Assembly (NCBI RefSeq): GCF_011398925.1
Contig: NZ_AP022842.1
Span: 1-10,000, forward strand
Length of the DNA: 10,000 nt
From: Bacillus sp. KH172YL63
GTDB lineage: Bacteria; Bacillota; Bacilli; Bacillales; Bacillaceae_B
Reading direction: 5' to 3'
Shown: in pieces, positions 7,130-10,000 of the stretch
Numbering within the stretch: the first letter of the stretch is position 1
How the letters are laid out: every line of letters begins with the position of its first letter
Position numbers and translations under genes: made by a program
The notes under the pieces: generated by a model
The model's input: only the letters and a program-made list of their open reading frames with translations
The model's database searches: none
What the model was told of the DNA's origin: nothing

Positions 7130-9664
7130 ATGGCAGAAGCACCAAGATCGAATGTGAAAGAGATTAATATTAGCAGTGAAATGCGCTCATCTTTCCTGGA
7201 CTATGCGATGAGTGTCATCGTTTCCCGTGCCCTACCTGATGCACGTGACGGCCTTAAGCCCGTCCATCGCCGTATTTTGTACGCGATGAATGATCTGGGT
7301 ATGACATCTGATAAAGCGTATAAGAAATCCGCCCGTATCGTCGGTGAAGTAATCGGTAAGTATCACCCGCATGGTGACTCTGCCGTTTATGACACAATGG
7401 TCCGTATGGCACAGGACTTCAACTATCGTTACATGCTCGTTGACGGCCACGGTAACTTCGGTTCTGTGGATGGCGACGCAGCAGCTGCGATGCGTTATAC
7501 AGAAGCACGTATGTCTAAGATTTCGATGGAACTGATTCGCGATATCAATAAAGACACGATTGACTATAAAGATAACTATGACGGTACGGAAAGAGAGCCG
7601 GAAGTATTGCCGGCCAGATTCCCGAACTTGTTAGTGAACGGTTCTTCAGGGATTGCTGTCGGTATGGCTACCAATATCCCTCCACACAATCTTGGAGAGG
7701 TCATCGACGGAATCCTTGCGCTGAGTAAGGACGAGGATATTACCATCCAAGAGCTGATGGAATATATCTACGGACCTGACTTCCCTACTGCCGGCCTCAT
7801 TGTGGGCAGAAGCGGGATCCGCCGTGCCTATGAAACTGGAAAAGGTTCCATCACGATGCGCGCCCGTGTGGAAATCGAACAAAAGAGCAATGGAAAAGAA
7901 ACGATCATCGTCCATCAGATCCCTTATCAGGTGAATAAAGCGAGATTGATTGAAAAGATTGCGGACCTTGTCCGTGATAAGAAAATCGATGGAATCACAG
8001 ATTTACGGGATGAATCGGACCGTAATGGTATGCGGATCGTCATCGAAGTAAGAAAAGATGCCAATGCAAATGTCTTACTTAATAATCTGTACAAACAAAC
8101 AGCCCTGCAAACAAGCTTCGGGATCAACCTGCTTGCGCTTGTGAATGGACAGCCGAAAGTATTGAACCTGAAAGAATGCCTGTATCATTACTTACAGCAT
8201 CAACGGGTCGTCATCCGCCGCAGAACGGAATTCGAACTGCGAAAAGCAGAAGCAAGGGCACACATCCTGGAAGGTTTGCGGATCGCATTGGATCATATCG
8301 ATGAAATTATTGCCCTGATCCGTGGATCACAAACAACGGAACTTGCCAAGCAAGGCCTGATGGAGAAGTTCTCCCTTTCTGACAAACAGGCTCAAGCTAT
8401 TCTTGACATGCGTCTTCAACGTTTAACCGGCTTGGAGCGGGAAAAGATTGAAGAAGAATATCAAGAGTTGGTCAAGCTGATTGCAGAATTGAAAGCGATC
8501 CTTGCAGATGATGAAAAGGTCCTTGAAATCATCCGTGAAGAGCTGATTGAAATCAAAGAGCGCTTCAACGATGAAAGAAGATCTGAAATTGTTGCAGGTG
8601 GCATTGAAAATATTGAGGACGAAGACTTGATCCCAAGGGAAAACATCGTCGTCTCCCTTACTCATAATGGATACATCAAACGTCTCCCTGTCTCGACCTA
8701 CCGCAGCCAAAAGCGTGGAGGAAGAGGAATCCAGGGGATGGGTACGAATGATGAAGATTTCGTCGAGAACTTATTGACAACATCAACCCATGACACCATT
8801 CTATTCTTTACAAACAAAGGGAAAGCATACCGTGCGAAAGGATATGAAATCCCAGAGTTCAGCAGGACAGCCAAAGGGCTTCCAATCATCAACCTGCTCG
8901 GTGTAGAGAAAGATGAATGGATCAATGCGATGATCCGCGTCGAGGAATTCGTGGACGACTGGTACCTGTTCTTTACAACGAAACAAGGTATTTCCAAACG
9001 GACCCCAGTCTCAGATTTCGCCAACATCCGGACGAACGGCTTAATTGCCATCAACCTTCGTGAAAACGACGAGCTCATTTCCGTCAAACTGACCGATGGA
9101 GAGAAAGATATGATCATCGGTACGAAAAACGGCATGCTCATCCGATTCCCTGAAACAGATGTCCGTTCAATGGGACGAACTGCTACAGGGGTGAAGGGGA
9201 TCAACCTGAGCGGCGATGACATCGTTGTCGGGATGGAAATCCTTGAAGAAAAAGACGATGTGCTTGTCGTCACGGAAAAAGGTTACGGTAAACGTACGCC
9301 GGCAAGCGAATACCGGATTCAGACACGGGGCGGTAAAGGATTGAAAACATGTAACATCACCGAACGTAATGGAGAACTTGTCTCTGTTAAAGCTGTTACA
9401 GGTGAAGAAGACCTCATGATCATCACCGCCCATGGCGTCCTGATCCGTATGGACGTGAATGACATTTCAACAACCGGCCGTAATACCCAAGGGGTAAAAC
9501 TGATCCGCCTTCAAGACAGCGAATTTGTTTCAACCGTAGCCAAAGTCGAAAAAGAAGATGAAGAAGAGACGGAGCAACCGGTGGAATCTGTTGAAGGAAC
9601 CGAGCAGCCAGCAGCAGAAGACAGCACGGCTCCAGAAGAAACAAACGACGATACCAATGAATAA
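7130..9664 (+). CDS. gyrA: DNA gyrase subunit A
   Basis: GyrA cuts and religates the passing duplex and wraps DNA in the gyrase heterotetramer. The product is 844 residues, somewhat longer than the roughly 820 I recall for B. subtilis. The catalytic Tyr123 is preceded by Arg122 in [15 protein letters not shown]. The quinolone-resistance region [14 protein letters not shown] has Ser84 and Asp88, the drug-sensitive type of residues. The C-terminal beta-pinwheel carries the GyrA box QKRGGRG at 527-533, which marks a true gyrase rather than topoisomerase IV, and a related RGGKG loop at 733-737. The last 37 residues (808-844) form an acidic tail with 16 Asp or Glu. The ATG at 7130 follows AAAGGAGGT (7111-7119) by 10 nt. 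It is the last gene before a strong terminator. Confidence 0.98.
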   Translation: MAEAPRSNVKEINISSEMRSSFLDYAMSVIVSRALPDARDGLKPVHRRILYAMNDLGMTSDKAYKKSARIVGEVIGKYHPHGDSAVYDTMVRMAQDFNYRYMLVDGHGNFGSVDGDAAAAMRYTEARMSKISMELIRDINKDTIDYKDNYDGTEREPEVLPARFPNLLVNGSSGIAVGMATNIPPHNLGEVIDGILALSKDEDITIQELMEYIYGPDFPTAGLIVGRSGIRRAYETGKGSITMRARVEIEQKSNGKETIIVHQIPYQVNKARLIEKIADLVRDKKIDGITDLRDESDRNGMRIVIEVRKDANANVLLNNLYKQTALQTSFGINLLALVNGQPKVLNLKECLYHYLQHQRVVIRRRTEFELRKAEARAHILEGLRIALDHIDEIIALIRGSQTTELAKQGLMEKFSLSDKQAQAILDMRLQRLTGLEREKIEEEYQELVKLIAELKAILADDEKVLEIIREELIEIKERFNDERRSEIVAGGIENIEDEDLIPRENIVVSLTHNGYIKRLPVSTYRSQKRGGRGIQGMGTNDEDFVENLLTTSTHDTILFFTNKGKAYRAKGYEIPEFSRTAKGLPIINLLGVEKDEWINAMIRVEEFVDDWYLFFTTKQGISKRTPVSDFANIRTNGLIAINLRENDELISVKLTDGEKDMIIGTKNGMLIRFPETDVRSMGRTATGVKGINLSGDDIVVGMEILEEKDDVLVVTEKGYGKRTPASEYRIQTRGGKGLKTCNITERNGELVSVKAVTGEEDLMIITAHGVLIRMDVNDISTTGRNTQGVKLIRLQDSEFVSTVAKVEKEDEEETEQPVESVEGTEQPAAEDSTAPEETNDDTNE

Positions 9665-9671
9665 ATGACTC

Positions 9672-9717
9672 ATAAGCTATTTCCAGCAATTCATTGCTGG
9701 AAATAGCTTATTTTTTT
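9672..9717 (+). terminator. Strong intrinsic terminator after gyrA
   Basis: A 19-nt arm at 9672-9690 is the exact reverse complement of 9693-9711, with TC between them, so the stem is about 17-18 bp after the tip opens. It is followed by a run of seven T (9711-9717). This ends the yaaA-to-gyrA unit 8 bp after the gyrA stop. Confidence 0.95.
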
Positions 9718-9745
9718 GAAAAGACCAACACGAACCAGAAAAATT

Positions 9746-9754
9746 TGGTAAAAT
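9746..9754 (+). promoter_or_regulatory. Possible extended -10 promoter for the last gene
   Basis: TGGTAAAAT combines a TGN extension with TAAAAT, one mismatch from TATAAT. No good -35 hexamer lies 16-18 bp upstream. A promoter is expected between the gyrA terminator and the gene at 9792, and this is the best candidate in A/T-rich DNA, so support is modest. Confidence 0.35.
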
Positions 9755-9791
9755 AAATATAAGGAAAAGGTGAGATAAGAGGTGTTTATAG

Positions 9792-10000
9792 TTGAAGGTA
9801 CATGCTTCAGAAATACAAACAGGATGCATCGTAGCTGAGGACGTCATGGGTTTGGCGGCAAGTCCGATCATTCCAAAGAATACGGTGATCGAAGAAGAGC
9901 ACCTGGGTATTCTTCAGGCGTTTCACATAACCGAACTGGTGATAGAGAAAACGAAAGCCGACGGAAATCCATTCAGGCAGCCCTTTAATTCCGATCATAC
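9792..10000 (+). CDS. Probable HD-GYP-type protein, N-terminal part only
   Basis: The frame is open from TTG at 9792 to the end of the window (69 codons), so the 3' end is missing. An in-frame stop (TAG, 9789-9791) lies directly before the TTG, and AGAGGTG at 9778-9784 sits 7 nt upstream, which fixes the start. The product begins MKVHASEIQTGCIVAEDVMG and continues with PIIPKNTVIEEEHLGILQAF. This lead-in (two short strands, then a helix) resembles the N-terminal segment of Bacillus HD-GYP phosphohydrolases, which hydrolyse cyclic di-nucleotides such as cyclic di-GMP. The HD and GYP motifs themselves would lie beyond the window, so the catalytic assignment is untested here. It is a separate unit from gyrA, divided from it by a strong terminator. 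Confidence 0.6.
   Translation, partial: MKVHASEIQTGCIVAEDVMGLAASPIIPKNTVIEEEHLGILQAFHITELVIEKTKADGNPFRQPFNSDH

Noticed and set aside
8698..9273. 191-codon minus-strand open frame inside gyrA
   Set aside because: It is the serine-rich antisense reading of a conserved gyrA segment, with no independent evidence of coding.
9677..9998. Minus-strand open frames over the gyrA terminator and the last gene
   Set aside because: They overlap the perfect terminator hairpin and the better-supported plus-strand gene, and show no family resemblance.

Overview
The window is the replication-origin and DNA-gyrase end of a Bacillaceae chromosome. Gene order is dnaA, dnaN, yaaA, recF, remB (yaaB), gyrB, gyrA, all on the + strand. 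This order, the high protein similarity I recall to Bacillus subtilis orthologues, the AGGAGG-type ribosome binding sites and the moderate GC content point to Bacillus or a close relative (Rossellomorea, Mesobacillus or Priestia type). The species cannot be fixed from the sequence alone.

Layout. Positions 1-100 are the tail of the region upstream of dnaA. dnaA (101-1447) is followed by a 206-bp gap to dnaN that holds the unwinding half of oriC. It contains several DnaA boxes, six DnaA-trio triplets and an A/T tract. dnaN (1654-2790) ends at a strong intrinsic terminator. A 618-bp gap follows (2791-3408). It has no credible gene, but holds a GC-rich, highly structured repeat of about 126 bp (3051-3176) inside A/T-rich DNA bounded by a 12-bp inverted repeat (2870-2881 and 3211-3222). 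A candidate promoter then starts a tight second cluster: yaaA, recF, remB, gyrB and gyrA. gyrB and gyrA are separated by a 127-nt leader with several mutually exclusive hairpins, one of which overlaps the gyrA ribosome binding site. A 19-bp perfect hairpin plus a T run ends the cluster. A new gene begins at 9792 and runs off the window; it resembles the N-terminal part of an HD-GYP-type protein.

How the genes work together. DnaA melts the origin, DnaN is the polymerase sliding clamp, RecF loads RecA at gaps, and GyrB with GyrA form the gyrase that removes positive supercoils ahead of forks. YaaA (S4 RNA-binding domain) and RemB (biofilm-matrix regulator family) are conserved passengers in this cluster.

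The protein-coding part is ordinary housekeeping DNA, and no new multi-gene system is visible. The parts worth a second look are non-coding: the structured repeat and its flanks, the dnaA-dnaN palindrome that carries DnaA boxes, and the gyrA leader.
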